The notes under the pieces were generated by a model. That model searched no databases and was not told the origin of the DNA. It was given only the letters and a program-made list of their open reading frames with translations. This document shows positions 15,913 through 25,197 of a stretch of DNA of 53,853 nt, in pieces. The stretch covers positions 51,846 to 105,698 of the forward strand of contig MGTZ01000021.1 of NCBI GenBank assembly GCA_001799715.1, read 5' to 3'. Made by a program: the position numbers and the translations under genes. Within the stretch, counting starts at the first letter, position 1. Each line of letters begins with the position of its first letter. The stretch is from Elusimicrobia bacterium GWB2_63_16. GTDB lineage: Bacteria > Elusimicrobiota > Elusimicrobia > Elusimicrobiales > UBA9959.

Positions 15913-17073
15913 ATGAAGCTTTTAGAATACGAAGGCAAGGAAGTTTTCGAACGCTACGGCATACCGATGCTGCCCCGCTGCGGCGTGCTCAGGATAGGCG
16001 ACAGCGCCGAAAACCTCAAGATAGACGGCCCCGGGCCCTGGGTGGTGAAGGCCCAGGTGCTGGCCGGCGGCCGCGGCAAGGCCGGCGGCGTGAAGCTGGC
16101 CAAGACGGCGGCCGAGGCGCGCGACCTGGCCGGGCAGATGCTGGGCATGAAGATCGTCACCCACCAGACCCAGGGCAAGGCCCTGACCGTGGAAGAGGTG
16201 CTGGTGGAGCACGCCGGCGGCATAGACCGCGAGATCTACATCTCCGTGGTGCTGGACCGCAAGGCCGGCGCCCCCGCCGTCATAGCCTCGGCCGAGGGCG
16301 GCATGAGCATAGAGGAACTGGCCCAGTCCCACCCGCAGAAGATAGTGCGCGTGGCGGTGGACGCCGAGAGCGGCCTGCTGGACTTCCAGGCCCGGCAGCT
16401 GGCCTTCGACCTGAAGATCCCCCAGAAGAATTTCTGCGAGTTCACCGTCTTCGCCAGGCAGCTGGTAAAATGCTTCGTCGAGATGGACGCCAGCCTGGTG
16501 GAGGTGAATCCGCTGATCATCTCGTCCGACGGCCGCCTGCTGGCCCTGGACTCCAAGATAGTCACCGACGACAACGCCCTGTTCCGCCACAAGGACCAGG
16601 CCGCCAAGCCCGACCACGAGGCCTCCGAGATAGAGAAAGAGGCCAAGGGCATCGGCATCAACTATATCGGCCTCGACGGCGACATCGGCTGCATGGTCAA
16701 CGGCGCGGGCCTGGCCATGGCCACGCTCGACACCGTGAAGATGGCCGGCGGCGACGCGGCCAATTTCCTGGACGTGGGCGGCGGCGCCAACGTGGAGCAG
16801 ATCACCAAGGCCTTCCAGATCATCCTCAAGGACCCCAAGGTGAAGGCCGTACTGGTGAACATCTTCGGCGGCATCATGAAATGCGACAACATCGCCGCCG
16901 GCGTGGTGGAAGCCTCCAGGAAGGTGCATATCAAGGTACCCCTGATAGTGCGGCTGGAAGGCACCAACGTGGAGGAAGGCAAGGCCATCCTGGCCAGGTC
17001 CGGCATAAAGATAGAGCAGGCCGATTCGCTGTGGGAAGCCGCGCAGAAAGCCGTGGCCGCCGCCAAGAGGTAA
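15913..17073 (+). CDS. sucC: Succinyl-CoA synthetase, beta subunit
   Basis: A 386-residue subunit, normal length. The ATP-grasp half covers about 1-235 ([44 protein letters not shown]). The CoA-ligase half follows ([48 protein letters not shown]). It forms a complex with SucD to convert succinyl-CoA, ADP or GDP and phosphate to succinate and nucleotide triphosphate. AAGGAG lies 8 nt before the ATG. sucD follows after 5 nt. The pairing with divergent korAB completes a ferredoxin-linked step from 2-oxoglutarate to succinate. Confidence 0.96.
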   Translation: MKLLEYEGKEVFERYGIPMLPRCGVLRIGDSAENLKIDGPGPWVVKAQVLAGGRGKAGGVKLAKTAAEARDLAGQMLGMKIVTHQTQGKALTVEEVLVEHAGGIDREIYISVVLDRKAGAPAVIASAEGGMSIEELAQSHPQKIVRVAVDAESGLLDFQARQLAFDLKIPQKNFCEFTVFARQLVKCFVEMDASLVEVNPLIISSDGRLLALDSKIVTDDNALFRHKDQAAKPDHEASEIEKEAKGIGINYIGLDGDIGCMVNGAGLAMATLDTVKMAGGDAANFLDVGGGANVEQITKAFQIILKDPKVKAVLVNIFGGIMKCDNIAAGVVEASRKVHIKVPLIVRLEGTNVEEGKAILARSGIKIEQADSLWEAAQKAVAAAKR

Positions 17074-17078
17074 ACCAT

Positions 17079-17993
17079 ATGTCCATACTCCTAGACAAGA
17101 ACACCAAGCTCCTCGTCCACGGCCTTACCGGAGCGCAGGGCTCCTTCCACGCCGGGCAGTGCATGGAATACGGCTCCAAAGTGGTGGGCGGCGTCACGCC
17201 CGGCAAGGGCGGCACCGAACATTTGGGCGTGCCGGTTTTCAACACGGCCAAGGACGCCGTCAGGGACACGGGCGCCAACGCCTCGCTGATCTTCGTCCCA
17301 CCGCCCTACGCGGCCGATTCCATCCTGGAAGCCGCCGACGCCGGGGTCTCGGTGGTCATCTGCATCACCGAGGGCATCCCGGTGATGGACATGGTGCGCG
17401 TGAAAAAGCGCCTGGCCGCCGTCAACGCCTGCGGCCGCAGGGTCACGCTGGTGGGGCCCAACTGCCCCGGCGTGATCACCCCCGGCGAGTGCAAAGCGGG
17501 CATCATGCCCGGCTACATCCACAAGCCCGGCTCGGTCGGGGTGGTGTCGCGCTCCGGCACGCTCACCTACGAGGCCGTCTGGCAGGTCACCTGCCAGGGC
17601 CTGGGCCAGAGCTCCGTGGTGGGCATAGGCGGCGACCCGGTGCAGGGCATGAATTTCGTGGACGCGCTGCGTCTTTTCCAGGGCGATCCCCGGACCGAGG
17701 CCGTCATCATGATAGGCGAGATAGGCGGCTCGGCCGAAGAGGACGCGGCCCGCTACATCAAGGCCGAGATGACCAAGCCGGTGTTCTGCTTCGTCGCGGG
17801 CAAGACCGCGCCCCCCGGCCGCCGCATGGGCCACGCGGGCGCCATCGTGGAGGGCGGGGCGGGCACGCACGCCTCAAAGGTGGAGGCCCTGGCGGCCGCC
17901 GGCGCCACGGTGGTGGACAACCTTTCGGAGATAGGCGCGGCGGTGGCCGGAGCGCTGGCCCCGAAGGCGAAGGCAAAGTCCGCGCGGAAATAG
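17079..17993 (+). CDS. sucD: Succinyl-CoA synthetase, alpha subunit
   Basis: A 304-residue subunit. The start [10 protein letters not shown] is chosen 5 nt after the sucC stop; the frame is open much further upstream only because it runs through sucC out of phase. The Rossmann CoA-binding half contains [14 protein letters not shown] and [11 protein letters not shown]; the ligase half contains [38 protein letters not shown] and the phosphorylated His252 in [11 protein letters not shown]. All catalytic residues are present. Works with SucC. Confidence 0.96.
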   Translation: MSILLDKNTKLLVHGLTGAQGSFHAGQCMEYGSKVVGGVTPGKGGTEHLGVPVFNTAKDAVRDTGANASLIFVPPPYAADSILEAADAGVSVVICITEGIPVMDMVRVKKRLAAVNACGRRVTLVGPNCPGVITPGECKAGIMPGYIHKPGSVGVVSRSGTLTYEAVWQVTCQGLGQSSVVGIGGDPVQGMNFVDALRLFQGDPRTEAVIMIGEIGGSAEEDAARYIKAEMTKPVFCFVAGKTAPPGRRMGHAGAIVEGGAGTHASKVEALAAAGATVVDNLSEIGAAVAGALAPKAKAKSARK

Positions 17994-18036
17994 TAGAATT
18001 AGCAGAGCGATAGAACGGCGAGGCGGACGCGGAACA

Positions 18037-18963
18037 ATGATAAAGCGCTACAAGATAGAAGGCCACCAGATAAAACCCGTAGAGGCGGAGACGCCCCAGA
18101 TCTGGGTGGTGGTCAGCCCCAACGACGACGAAAAGAAATGGCTGGTCGAGAACTTCAACCTCGACGAGCACAACTTCGCCTCCGCCTTCGACCCGGAAGA
18201 ACCCGCCCGCATGGAGTTCGAGCCGGACCACCTGGCGCTGATCTTCAAGCGCCCCAAGAACTACTCCTCCAAAGACCATTTCATGTTCAAGGTCACGTCG
18301 ATGGGCCTGTTCCTGTTCAAGGACAAGCTCATCCTCGCGCTGTCGGAGGACATCAACATGTTCTCCGGCAAGTACTTCAAGCAGGTCACCGGCATCCGCG
18401 AAGTGTTCCTCAAGCTCATTTATAACTCCATTTTCCATTTCATGGAACATCTCAAGGTCATCAACATGATAGCCGACGAGATAGAGAGCAAGATCACCCA
18501 CTCGATGGAGAACCGCCACCTGCTCAACCTCTTCACCCTCGAGAAGAGCCTGGTATACTATCTCAACGCCATCAACGCCAATTCCTACGTCATCGACCGC
18601 CTCAAGCATAACACCGACAAGATGGAGCTGACGCAGAAGAGCGTGGAGTTCCTCGACGACATCATCATCGAGAACAACCAGTGCTACCGGCAGGCCGAGA
18701 TCTACTCCAACATCTTCTCCTCGCTCGTGGGCGCCCGCGCCTCCATCGTGGCCAACAACCTCAACATCCTGATGAAGAACCTCAACGCCATCGTCATCGC
18801 CGTGGCGGTGCCGAGCTTCTTCGCCGGCGTGGGCGGCATGTCCGAACTGAAGTCCATCATCGGCGTAGGCCACACCGGCGCGGCCTACGCGATCTTCATG
18901 ACCGCGATGCTGCTGGTAGGCTCGGCCACTTTCATCCTCATCAAGCGCCTTGAGAAGCATTAG
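18037..18963 (+). CDS. CorA-family metal transporter with altered selectivity motif
   Basis: A 308-residue protein of the CorA fold: a soluble alpha/beta domain, a long charged helix (about 125-245, including HSMENRHLLNLFTLEKSLVYYL) and two C-terminal membrane helices (about 248-264 and 282-302). The pore-loop motif that is normally YGMN reads GGMSE (266-270), so Tyr and Asn are replaced by Gly and Ser. Length and topology are otherwise normal. CorA proteins form pentamers that pass Mg2+, Co2+ or Ni2+, and ZntB relatives pass Zn2+; the changed motif leaves the ion and direction open. It starts 43 nt after sucD and ends at the inverted repeat at 18965-19057. Confidence 0.85.
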   Translation: MIKRYKIEGHQIKPVEAETPQIWVVVSPNDDEKKWLVENFNLDEHNFASAFDPEEPARMEFEPDHLALIFKRPKNYSSKDHFMFKVTSMGLFLFKDKLILALSEDINMFSGKYFKQVTGIREVFLKLIYNSIFHFMEHLKVINMIADEIESKITHSMENRHLLNLFTLEKSLVYYLNAINANSYVIDRLKHNTDKMELTQKSVEFLDDIIIENNQCYRQAEIYSNIFSSLVGARASIVANNLNILMKNLNAIVIAVAVPSFFAGVGGMSELKSIIGVGHTGAAYAIFMTAMLLVGSATFILIKRLEKH

Positions 18964-18964
18964 A

Positions 18965-19057
18965 GGGGACGTTCTTAACTATTGGACTATTCGCTCCGAT
19001 AGCGCTCTTGAACGCCCCGAAATATTCTGAAATAGTCCAATAGTTAAGAACGTCCCC
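18965..19057. repeat. Perfect inverted repeat B (27-nt arms) ending at the rimO start codon
   Basis: The left arm 18965-18991 (GGGGACGTTCTTAACTATTG...) is the exact reverse complement of the right arm 19031-19057 (...TTAAGAACGTCCCC), with a 39-nt spacer. It begins 1 nt after the stop codon of the CorA-like gene and its last base touches the ATG of rimO, so it fills the whole gap. No Shine-Dalgarno remains for rimO. The tips match elements A and C, the arms do not. Confidence 0.9.
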
Positions 19058-20359
19058 ATGCCAAAACTGTTCATCGTTTCTTTAGGCTGCCCCAAGAACC
19101 TCTCCGACGCCGAGGTCATGGCCGGCGAACTGGCCGCCGCCGGCTGGGAGCTGGTGGCGGACGAGGAGGGCGCCGACGCCGCCCTGGTCAACACCTGCGC
19201 CTTCCTGGGCTCGGCCGTGGCGGAGTCCGAGGGCGAGATACGCCGCCTGCTGGGCCTGAAGGCCCGCGGCAAGCTTTCCAAGGTGATAGTTTCCGGCTGC
19301 CTGGTGGAGCGCGAGCGCGAGGGCCTGCTCAGGCGCTTCCCCGGCCTGGACGCCGCCGTGGGAGTGCACGCCCTGGCCAGCGCGGCCAAGGCCATAGAAG
19401 AAGGCCGCAGCTATATCCTGCCCGCCGCCGGCCCGCTGGACTCCCCCCGCCTCAAGGCGCGCCTGACGGCGCCGCACAGCGCCTACCTCAAGGTGGCCGA
19501 CGGCTGCGACAACCGCTGCGCCTATTGCCTGATCCCCTCTATACGCGGCGGTTTCCGCTCCAAGCCCGTGGAGGCCCTGGCCGAGGAGGCGCGCAACCTG
19601 GCCGCGAGCGGCGCGGTGGAGATCTCGCTGATAGCGCAGGACACCACCTCCTACGGCGCCGACCTGTACGGCCGGCCGCGCCTGCCCTGGCTGCTCAACA
19701 CGCTGCTGCAGACCCCAGGCGTGAAATGGTGGCGGCTGATGTACGTCTACCCCGAGCGCCTCACCAAGGACGTGATAGAGGTGATGCGGGGCAACAAAAA
19801 CGTGGTGCGCTACCTGGACATGCCGCTGCAGCACGTCTCCGACCGCATCCTGAAGCGCATGAACCGCTCCTCCACCGAGAAGTCCATCAAGGACAAGATC
19901 GCCGAGCTGAAGCGCGCCATGCCCGACATCGCCATCCGCACCAACTTCATAGTCGGCTTCCCGGGCGAGACCAAAGAGGATTTTAACCGGCTGCTCGGCT
20001 TCGTCAAGAAAGCCCGCCTGGACAGCGTGGGCGTGTTCAAGTATTCCAGGGAGCCCGGCACCACGGCCGCGGGCTTCCCCGGCCAGGTACCGGAGGAAGT
20101 GAAGGAAGAGCGGGCCGGAGCCCTGATACAGGCGCAGAGCCGGGTACTGGACGCCGTCAACCTGGACCTCAAAGGCAAGAAATTGGACGTGCTGATGGAT
20201 TCGCCGCTGTTCGGCCGCACCTACCGCGACGCGCCGGAGATAGACGGCCGCGTGGAAGTGGAAGCGCTGCCGGGCCGGCCGCTCAAGGCCGGGGACCTGG
20301 TAAAGGTCAAGATAACCGGCGCCGTGGGCTACCTGCGCAAGGCCAGGGCCCTGCCCTGA
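19058..20359 (+). CDS. rimO: Ribosomal protein S12 methylthiotransferase
   Basis: A 433-residue radical SAM methylthiotransferase. The UPF0004 domain carries three cluster cysteines: Cys11 (SLGCPKN), Cys47 (VNTCAFLGSA) and Cys81 (SGCLVERE). The radical SAM cluster is Cys150, Cys154, Cys157 (CDNRCAYC). The PSIRGGFRSKP sequence after it, and SLGCPKNLSDAE at the start, favour RimO over MiaB. A TRAM domain fills about 368-433. It adds a methylthio group to an Asp of ribosomal protein S12. The ATG abuts inverted repeat B with no ribosome-binding site in between, so translation may be weak, coupled to the upstream gene or inhibited by the hairpin. Confidence 0.93.
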   Translation: MPKLFIVSLGCPKNLSDAEVMAGELAAAGWELVADEEGADAALVNTCAFLGSAVAESEGEIRRLLGLKARGKLSKVIVSGCLVEREREGLLRRFPGLDAAVGVHALASAAKAIEEGRSYILPAAGPLDSPRLKARLTAPHSAYLKVADGCDNRCAYCLIPSIRGGFRSKPVEALAEEARNLAASGAVEISLIAQDTTSYGADLYGRPRLPWLLNTLLQTPGVKWWRLMYVYPERLTKDVIEVMRGNKNVVRYLDMPLQHVSDRILKRMNRSSTEKSIKDKIAELKRAMPDIAIRTNFIVGFPGETKEDFNRLLGFVKKARLDSVGVFKYSREPGTTAAGFPGQVPEEVKEERAGALIQAQSRVLDAVNLDLKGKKLDVLMDSPLFGRTYRDAPEIDGRVEVEALPGRPLKAGDLVKVKITGAVGYLRKARALP

Positions 20360-20381
20360 CAAGCGCCCTCCCCGGTCTTTC

Positions 20382-20738
20382 CTAGTAGAGCCCCTTCTCT
20401 ATAAGTTCGTCGTCGTCCATGCCGAAATGGTGGGCGATCTCGTGCAGCAGCGTGTGACGGATGGCGCCGAGCAGCTTGGCCTCCGACGCGCGCCCTGCCG
20501 CTATATTATCCATGAAAAGCGTGATCTTATCCGGCATAACGCCGCTGTAAGAGGTGCCGCGCCCGGAGAGGGGTATCCCTTCGTAGAGCCCCAACAGCCC
20601 GCGGCCGAAGCGCCGCTCCTGCGCCCGGGTGGGCGCGGCCGCCACCGCGATCACCACGTTGTCGAGGCGCGCGCGGAATTCCCGCGGCAGCTTTTTCACG
20701 GCTTCTTCCACGAGTTTTTCAAACCCCTCAATTTCCAT
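20382..20738 (-). CDS. Minimal zincin-type metallopeptidase family protein
   Basis: The frame opens at 20792, but the ATG at 20738 fits the family start (MEIEGFEKLVEEAV) and overlaps the stop of the upstream gene by 11 nt, so I use it: 118 residues. HTLLHEIAHHFGMDDDEL contains the HExxH zinc motif (His99, Glu100, His103) and a third acidic/His ligand region, as in the short 'metallopeptidase family' (Zincin_1). It has no signal peptide, so it is probably cytoplasmic. Substrate unknown. It is the last gene of pilin operon 2, but the family is widespread and need not be linked to pili. Confidence 0.8.
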   Translation of the reverse strand: MEIEGFEKLVEEAVKKLPREFRARLDNVVIAVAAAPTRAQERRFGRGLLGLYEGIPLSGRGTSYSGVMPDKITLFMDNIAAGRASEAKLLGAIRHTLLHEIAHHFGMDDDELIEKGLY

Positions 20739-21345
20739 AAAAAAGACGCTGTCCGCGGCTAAAGAACCAGATAAGCCCCCGATAAATCCCATAGCACAGG
20801 AAAATCAGCACCCCTATCATAAGTGAGGGCCTGGCTTTAGGAATAACGTTGGCGGCTATTATTATCGAACTGCCCAGCGGCAGCAGGACGCAGTCGAAAA
20901 GCACCTTAAGGCACAGCACAGGCTTATAACCGACAGGCGGCAGTTTGACGCCTGTATCCATGAGCGAGAGCGCGTATATCTCCCGCAACCGCGCCTTCAG
21001 TGCGGCGTTCCCCGGGTCGCCCCTCAGTTTTGCCCTGTATTCCGCGGCCATGTCTCCCAGCCTCCCGGCGCGCAGCGCGGAGGCCAGGAGCATGGCGTGC
21101 GCCTCCGCGGAGGAAGGATCGGCGAGCTCGGCCTTGCGCAGCGCGTCCAGCGCCAGCGTCTCGAACACCGCGCCGCCGCCGCGGGCTTTCAGCGATAACG
21201 CCCTGGCCAGGCCTATATACGCCGGCGCGGAGCCCGGCTCCGTCCGGATGGCCGAGTTGTAATAATGGATGGCCCTGTCGGGATCCCCGCCGGCCACGTG
21301 CCGCGCCCCAAGTTCCATGAACCTGTCGAAGCCTATCTCCTCCAT
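20728..21345 (-). CDS. TPR protein with two C-terminal membrane helices
   Basis: A 205-residue protein. About residues 5-125 contain three TPR-like units (DRFMELGARHVAGGDPDRAIHYYNSA region; AYIGLARALSLKA; AEAHAMLLASALRAGRL). Two hydrophobic segments follow (about 143-165 and 173-192). There is no signal peptide, so the TPR part should face the cytoplasm with a C-terminal membrane anchor. It begins 1 nt after the PilX-like gene of operon 2. It may be an assembly factor for that cluster; this rests on position only. Confidence 0.7.
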   Translation of the reverse strand: MEEIGFDRFMELGARHVAGGDPDRAIHYYNSAIRTEPGSAPAYIGLARALSLKARGGGAVFETLALDALRKAELADPSSAEAHAMLLASALRAGRLGDMAAEYRAKLRGDPGNAALKARLREIYALSLMDTGVKLPPVGYKPVLCLKVLFDCVLLPLGSSIIIAANVIPKARPSLMIGVLIFLCYGIYRGLIWFFSRGQRLFYGN

Positions 21346-21346
21346 A

Positions 21347-22630
21347 TCACCTCATGTGCCAGGTCATCAGCACCGGCCTTTCCGGCAGACCCGGAGGCGG
21401 GTTGACGTTCAACCACACGTCGTAAGCCATCGCGTTGCCGCCGCCGAAGCCGGAGAGCGTGACCGGCTTGTTCCTGGTGCCGTAAATGTAGAGTTTTTTC
21501 GAGGAGCCGCCGGAGGCGCTGATGTTCTGGCTCCCCCTGTTAAAGAATATCCCGCAGGCGGTCAGGTCCTGGGCCGGGGAACTGGTCTTCCCCTGCAGCG
21601 CTATCCCGTTGGAGGCCAGCAGGGCGATGGAGTTGCCGTATATCGCCGACGTGGTGGTTGCGCCGGTCAGCGGATCGTAGTACAGCAGGTCCGAAGCCGC
21701 CGAGGATTGCCCCACCGTTATCTTCCCCTTTGAGCCGCTGGTGTTGGTGGTGGCCACGGTGACCCGGCCGCGGACGGTGCCGAATACGGTCAGGTTGGCG
21801 TTCTCGCCCAGTATTATCATGCCGGACTCGACGATAGGGACAGTGATGGTGGTCCCGACCACGGTGAACGTGCCCGAAGACGGATAAGCGTTGAAGCGCA
21901 GCGTCCTGTCCGAAGTCAGCCTGTAGGCGTAATTGACCTTGTAGTAGTCCTCCCGCAGCGAAGGGTAAACCATGTCGGAAGGATAGAAGCTAAAGGTGGC
22001 CCCGCTCACGTCCGGGCTGCCGGAGAGCGTGCCCGAGTAGTAGACATCCCCGTCCACGGCGACGTTGGTGCCGCTGACGTTCAGGTTCCCCCCCACTATC
22101 AGCGGGCCCCCGGCAAAGCGCACATTGGAACCGGTGATGGAAAGGTTCCCTGTTATCCACCATTTCCCGTAATAGGTGATATTGCTGGCGCTGATCGTGA
22201 AGGCTCCGTCGATCATGGTGCCGAAGTCGGTCAGATCGGAGATGAACTGCACGGCCGCGTGCAGTTTCTTATCAGACAGCGGATTGGCGGCGTTCCCTCC
22301 GTATTTGCCGGAAGCCTCTATATACAGCCTGTGGGCCGCCGCGTCGGCTTCCGTTACGGACGACGCGAAGCCGGCGGACCTGAACGCTTCGTCGCGGGCC
22401 AGCTCCTGAGGATCATAATGGCCCTCGTAATAGTTCTGCGAGAATTGCCGCATGAGGTCCACAAGGGAGGAATTGGCCAGCGCCCCCGCCATCCCGAGCT
22501 GTTTTTCCTTGCTGGAATGCTTCAGCGCGGAAGTTGTGTATATCAGCAGGTAGATGACCAGCGGCACCAGGACCAGGACCATCATGTTGACCAGCACTAT
22601 GGCCACCCCCGGACGTGTCTTCCGCGTCAT
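21347..22630 (-). CDS. PilX-like pilus assembly protein of operon 2
   Basis: The frame is open to 22930, but the ATG at 22630 overlaps the upstream stop (TGATG) and gives the sensible N-terminus MTRKTRPGVAIVLVNMM: 427 residues. One membrane helix (about 8-30) is followed by a helical stretch and then a long Gly/Ser/Thr/Val-rich region with repeated short strands (ITGNLSITGSNVRF, GGNLNVSGTNVAVDGDVYYSG), like a beta-solenoid or polymer-forming fold. The same layout is seen in the partial protein at 1-1270. Fourth gene in the order small membrane protein, PilV-like, PilW-like, PilX-like. Probably a minor pilus component or its helper. Confidence 0.75.
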   Translation of the reverse strand: MTRKTRPGVAIVLVNMMVLVLVPLVIYLLIYTTSALKHSSKEKQLGMAGALANSSLVDLMRQFSQNYYEGHYDPQELARDEAFRSAGFASSVTEADAAAHRLYIEASGKYGGNAANPLSDKKLHAAVQFISDLTDFGTMIDGAFTISASNITYYGKWWITGNLSITGSNVRFAGGPLIVGGNLNVSGTNVAVDGDVYYSGTLSGSPDVSGATFSFYPSDMVYPSLREDYYKVNYAYRLTSDRTLRFNAYPSSGTFTVVGTTITVPIVESGMIILGENANLTVFGTVRGRVTVATTNTSGSKGKITVGQSSAASDLLYYDPLTGATTTSAIYGNSIALLASNGIALQGKTSSPAQDLTACGIFFNRGSQNISASGGSSKKLYIYGTRNKPVTLSGFGGGNAMAYDVWLNVNPPPGLPERPVLMTWHMR

Positions 22631-23499
22631 CAGCGCCTCCTCTTTAGCGCCAGCAGCGGCGGCATGATCTCGGCGCCCAGCATGGAATCCGGCTTTCCGT
22701 CGGAGTTGGTATCGGCTTCCGCGTAAACGGCTACCGAGGTCACGTATTTCAATTCTCCGGCCGTGTCCAGCCCGCCGCTCCTGTCGCCGTGCCCTACGGG
22801 GGGCGTCGTCCAGTCTATCTCCCGCTCGGTGATAACGCCGTCCTCCTCGCCCTCGTCGCCGGTGGCGGCGGCGCCGTCGCCCCCCAGGTCTATCTTCCTG
22901 CCCAGGTCCTCGCGCTTCGCCCCGTAGCACGTCAGCGTAAAAGAACTCACGGCCGCGGCCAGCTCGAAAACGACCGGCGCACCCCCGTTCACCGACACGG
23001 AGCGGTAGACCTTCCGCTCCGCGGCGGAATAATAGATGGAAACCCGCAGGTCCACGTTCCCGTCGTTGTCATCATCGTCGTCCTCCAGGTCGTAACCGGC
23101 GCGCCACTGGTCGGCGGCGGACAGAGAGAAGCGTGCGGCGGCGTCCCCGTCGTCGTCAGTATCCTTGATGTTGGCGGTCCCGTCGCCGTCCAGATCGGAG
23201 TACAGACCGTAGCCCGGAGCCCTGACGATATCGCAGCGGAAGGTGACCGACGAGGCGGAAACGGACTCCAGTTGGTTGGCCTCGTAGAGGTCGCTCTCCG
23301 CCTTGGCCAGCAGCAGGCGCAGCCCGAAGGACCCCTTCATCTCTGTTTCCGCCTTACCGGCCGCCCGGGTGAAACCGAAAAAGAACCGGGAAAAGGCCGC
23401 GACCGCGATGCCGAGCACCGCGGTGTAAACCACGACCTCGGCGAGGGTGAACCCGCCCCTGCGACGCCGCCCCGAGAGAAAAGAGGTCCTTGCCGCCAT
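22630..23499 (-). CDS. PilW-like prepilin with calcium-binding-type Asp-rich repeats
   Basis: The ATG at 23499 overlaps the upstream stop (TAATG); the frame is open further upstream but without a plausible start. 289 residues. Prepilin signal: RRRRGG then Phe17-Thr-Leu-Ala-Glu21, cleavage after Gly16. The body contains Asp-rich segments typical of Ca2+-binding thrombospondin-3 or dockerin-like loops: DLDGDGTANIKDTDDDGD (about 115-132), DLEDDDDDNDGNVD (about 148-161) and DTNSDGKPD near the C-terminus. Such loops could stiffen or tether the fibre tip in a calcium-dependent way; this is inference. Middle gene of operon 2. Confidence 0.8.
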   Translation of the reverse strand: MAARTSFLSGRRRRGGFTLAEVVVYTAVLGIAVAAFSRFFFGFTRAAGKAETEMKGSFGLRLLLAKAESDLYEANQLESVSASSVTFRCDIVRAPGYGLYSDLDGDGTANIKDTDDDGDAAARFSLSAADQWRAGYDLEDDDDDNDGNVDLRVSIYYSAAERKVYRSVSVNGGAPVVFELAAAVSSFTLTCYGAKREDLGRKIDLGGDGAAATGDEGEEDGVITEREIDWTTPPVGHGDRSGGLDTAGELKYVTSVAVYAEADTNSDGKPDSMLGAEIMPPLLALKRRR

Positions 23500-25196
23500 T
23501 AGTCCTCCACCGTGAAGCCCCAGGATTCCACGCTCGTCTTCTTGTCCGCCGGCGAGTCGGCCCAGTGGCTGACCGTGATCTCGGCGGTGTGGGCGGAACC
23601 CGGCTGAAAAGACGATGGCGGGGTGTAAGAAACCGTCCCGGACTCGGCGTCCCAGCACGAGGCGATATTGGCCGAGGAGACCGCGACGCCGCCGTCCACC
23701 CTGAGGGTGATGCTGAACGGGTCTATGCCGGACTGGTTGTCGAACAGCCTGCACGAGATCTCCGGCTGGGCCGGAGCGGAGGCCCCGAGCGGCGTCTTGT
23801 TGGCCACGGAGGGCGCCGAATGATCCTCAGCGCCTACGGAAACCGTGAAAGTCCAAGTGGAGTTCACCTTATAATAGGCGTTGTCTCCGCCCTCGAGGTA
23901 GACGGTATATTCGGAACCGTCGGCGAGCTTGGCCGGCAGCCCCGTAGCCGGGTCCGTCCAGCGTATCCTCCCGTCGGACGCTGAATACTCATACGGCACC
24001 TCTGCCCCGTTCACGCGCATCGTGATCACCTCGCGGCAGATGCCGCAGGGGGTGCCGGAAAAGAGCGGCGCGTCGGCCAGCACCGCGCCGACGTACGGCA
24101 TCAGGTCCGCCACCGCTCCGGACGGAGCCTGGGCGGAAATGGCGGGAGGGTTCAGGTCGCGCGTGACCCGGCGGGGCGCGTAGGGGGAATAATAGGTGTC
24201 CTTCGTGGCCTGGGCATAGATGGTGTTTTCGCCCTCCTGCAGCGCGTTAGTGACGGCCAGCGACTGGAGGTCGAAACCGCCGGAAGCGTCGGCCTGCAGC
24301 GTGTCGGCCACGGCGGTCATGGAATTCACGTGGAATTTCACCGAGGCCAGCGGCACGGTCTCCCCCCAGAGACGCAGGAAATGCGTGGAATCCGCCCGGT
24401 AGGCGGCCACCTCGGCCGGATACGTCCTGAACAACGGCAGCGCGAAAGAGGCCGCGCGCGCGGGGTCTGAAAGGTCGTAAAGGCAGGTATCGTTGGCCGG
24501 CTGATTGACGAACATTTTCAGGTCCGCCCCGCTGGAGCGGCTCTCGATGCCGGAAAGCATCTCCAGGGAGATCAGGTCGGTCTGCGTGTGTATCACCCTG
24601 CCGCGGCGGTACAGCTTCAGCGTGACCTCCTTCATGTTCGTGTCAGGCAGTTCGCTGGCCGTCTTGTCCAGCGCGGTCGAGACGTAGGTGTCGAAATAAT
24701 CCGCGTCGGAATTGGCCTTAAAATAGCGCACGCCCTCGTCATAATCGTCGCGGCCGTTGCCGTCCGAATCCACAAAATCGCGCAGGTCGCTGAAAAGGCC
24801 GTTGCCATTGGCGTCGGAGACGTCGCGCAGCTTGAACTTCACATCCAGCGTCCAGCGGTCCACCGAATACCTGGAAGCGAGGCGTGTCGCCTCGCGCAGC
24901 AGGCCCAGATACGGGTAGGCCGCCTTCTGCAGCGTAACCGGGCCGAAAGTTCCGGAAATGCCGTAACCAGGCAGCGCCGAATCGGCGTCGAAGACGTAGT
25001 AGTATTCCATCGTCTTGAACTTGGCGAAGATGGCCGAAGCCACCCTTGAGGTATAGCTGTTCTCCCTGGTCTTCACGGACACCACGGCGAGATACTGGAG
25101 CATGTAGGCGAGGCTCAGGCCCAGTATCGCGAGCAGAAAAATGGCCATCATGGCCTCGACGAGGCCGAAGCCGCGGCGCGTTCCCCCGGCGCGCAT
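23499..25196 (-). CDS. Large PilV-like prepilin with Ig-like extension
   Basis: A 565-residue protein. Prepilin signal RRG then Phe10-Gly-Leu-Val-Glu14, with cleavage after Gly9 and a hydrophobic helix to about residue 34. An Asp-rich calcium-type segment (DANGNGLFSDLRDFVDSDGNG, split by one strand) lies near 135-155. About 230-560 look like two or three Ig-like or bacterial cadherin-like beta domains (LNPPAISAQAPSG..., HSAPSVANKTPLG...). Two short Cys motifs (CGICRE near 373) may form a disulphide. Much longer than usual minor pilins, like its counterpart at 1804-4329. Probably tip-exposed; ligand unknown. Confidence 0.8.
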   Translation of the reverse strand: MRAGGTRRGFGLVEAMMAIFLLAILGLSLAYMLQYLAVVSVKTRENSYTSRVASAIFAKFKTMEYYYVFDADSALPGYGISGTFGPVTLQKAAYPYLGLLREATRLASRYSVDRWTLDVKFKLRDVSDANGNGLFSDLRDFVDSDGNGRDDYDEGVRYFKANSDADYFDTYVSTALDKTASELPDTNMKEVTLKLYRRGRVIHTQTDLISLEMLSGIESRSSGADLKMFVNQPANDTCLYDLSDPARAASFALPLFRTYPAEVAAYRADSTHFLRLWGETVPLASVKFHVNSMTAVADTLQADASGGFDLQSLAVTNALQEGENTIYAQATKDTYYSPYAPRRVTRDLNPPAISAQAPSGAVADLMPYVGAVLADAPLFSGTPCGICREVITMRVNGAEVPYEYSASDGRIRWTDPATGLPAKLADGSEYTVYLEGGDNAYYKVNSTWTFTVSVGAEDHSAPSVANKTPLGASAPAQPEISCRLFDNQSGIDPFSITLRVDGGVAVSSANIASCWDAESGTVSYTPPSSFQPGSAHTAEITVSHWADSPADKKTSVESWGFTVED

Positions 25197-25197
25197 A

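Noticed and set aside
15864-17078. Upstream extension of the sucD frame through sucC
   Set aside because: The translation is Arg/Gly/Pro-rich and out of phase with sucC; SucD has a proper start at 17079.
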